DNA of 5,783 nt, from positions 1 through 5,783 of the forward strand of contig CAIZHO010000337.1 of assembly GCA_903932805.1 (NCBI GenBank), in the 5' to 3' direction. The notes under the pieces were generated by a model. The model was not told the DNA's origin. It made no database searches and was given only the letters and a program-made list of their open reading frames with translations. This document shows positions 5,544-5,783 of this stretch, piece by piece (within the stretch, counting starts at the first letter, position 1; the number at the start of each line of letters is the position of its first letter). The translations under genes and the position numbers were made by a program. The stretch is from an uncultured Roseiflexaceae bacterium. Lineage in GTDB: Bacteria > Chloroflexota > Chloroflexia > Chloroflexales > Roseiflexaceae.

Positions 5544-5783
5544 CTACACAGCGCGCCGCGCGCCATCCAGCCATGATGCACGCACCTGCGCAAACGTACC
5601 TTCTATAATGCTCTGCCGCACGTCACGCATTAGGTGCAGCAAGAAAGCAACATTGTGGAGACTCACCAGCCGAATTCCGAGCAACTCTTTGGCACGGAAC
5701 AAATGGTGAATGTATGCACGCGAATACGTCTGACACACCGCACAGGTACACCAGCGATCCAGCGGCTCATCGCTGTCGCGACA
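5544..5783 (-). CDS. tgt: tRNA-guanine transglycosylase, C-terminal part (gene runs off the right edge)
   Basis: TGT exchanges guanine 34 in the anticodon of tRNAs for Asp, Asn, His and Tyr with preQ1 in most bacteria, or with queuine in eukaryotes and some salvaging bacteria. This is the key step in queuosine tRNA modification. Only the last 79 residues are inside the window; the frame is open to the edge. The structural zinc site is complete. In window residues it is C12-x-C14-x2-C17 (WCTCAVC) followed by H43 in SLHN, with spacings of 2, 3 and 26, the same as C318/C320/C323/H349 of the Zymomonas enzyme. YSRAYIHHLFRAKELLG (20-36), LVSLHN (39-44) and LMRDVRQSIIEG (51-62) match the family C-terminus, and the end position is normal. 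Catalytic aspartates and the preQ1/queuine specificity residues lie outside the window. The stop (TAG, 5546-5544) is 18 bases before the S-component gene, so they are almost certainly co-transcribed. Confidence 0.95.
   Translation of the reverse strand, partial: CRDSDEPLDRWCTCAVCQTYSRAYIHHLFRAKELLGIRLVSLHNVAFLLHLMRDVRQSIIEGTFAQVRASWLDGARRAV

Noticed and set aside
5550..5563. GC-rich palindromic tract at the end of tgt
   Set aside because: It is explained by Arg-Arg-Ala codons at the TGT C-terminus and is not followed by a U-tract.

Overview
The window is moderately GC-rich, gene-dense bacterial chromosome with no insertion sequence, integrase, CRISPR array or RNA gene that I can recognise. 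Gene content and protein style (class I CPD photolyase, a two-ATPase ECF transporter, a zinc-type tRNA-guanine transglycosylase) suggest a free-living bacterium. A Chloroflexota-like host is my guess, held with low confidence, because no phylogenetic marker is complete here.

Layout from left to right. Bases 1-107 hold no gene but carry a good extended -10 promoter reading left out of the window. Bases 108-1550 (minus) encode a complete 480-residue deoxyribodipyrimidine photolyase. A 179-base divergent spacer follows, containing two interleaved inverted repeats. Bases 1730-2221 (plus) encode a 163-residue PaaI-type hotdog thioesterase. Its stop codon overlaps the stop codon of the convergent transporter ATPase.

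The rest of the window (2218-5783, minus) is one apparent operon. In transcription order it holds: the C-terminal 79 residues of tRNA-guanine transglycosylase (tgt), with its complete zinc site; 18 bases later a 263-residue multi-spanning membrane protein that looks like an ECF transporter S component; a strong hairpin plus U-tract; the transmembrane coupling protein EcfT; and, through an ATGA stop/start overlap, a two-domain ATPase of the fused EcfA-EcfA' (YkoD-like) kind.

Two points stand out. First, tgt directly precedes a complete ECF module (S, T, A, A'). This makes the module a candidate importer of a queuosine precursor (queuine, preQ1, preQ0 or queuosine), feeding the base-exchange enzyme encoded just upstream; the substrate is inferred from context only. 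Second, the two-ATPase gene is split by a -1 frame change. The change falls exactly at a run of seven C on the coding strand, placed in the reading frame as C CCC CCC. This could be a homopolymer sequencing error, a real or phase-variable indel, or slippage. The second ATPase has no convincing start signal of its own, and joining the frames gives a normal 566-residue protein. The hairpin/U-tract between S and T looks like an intrinsic terminator that would let the cell make more S component than energising module.
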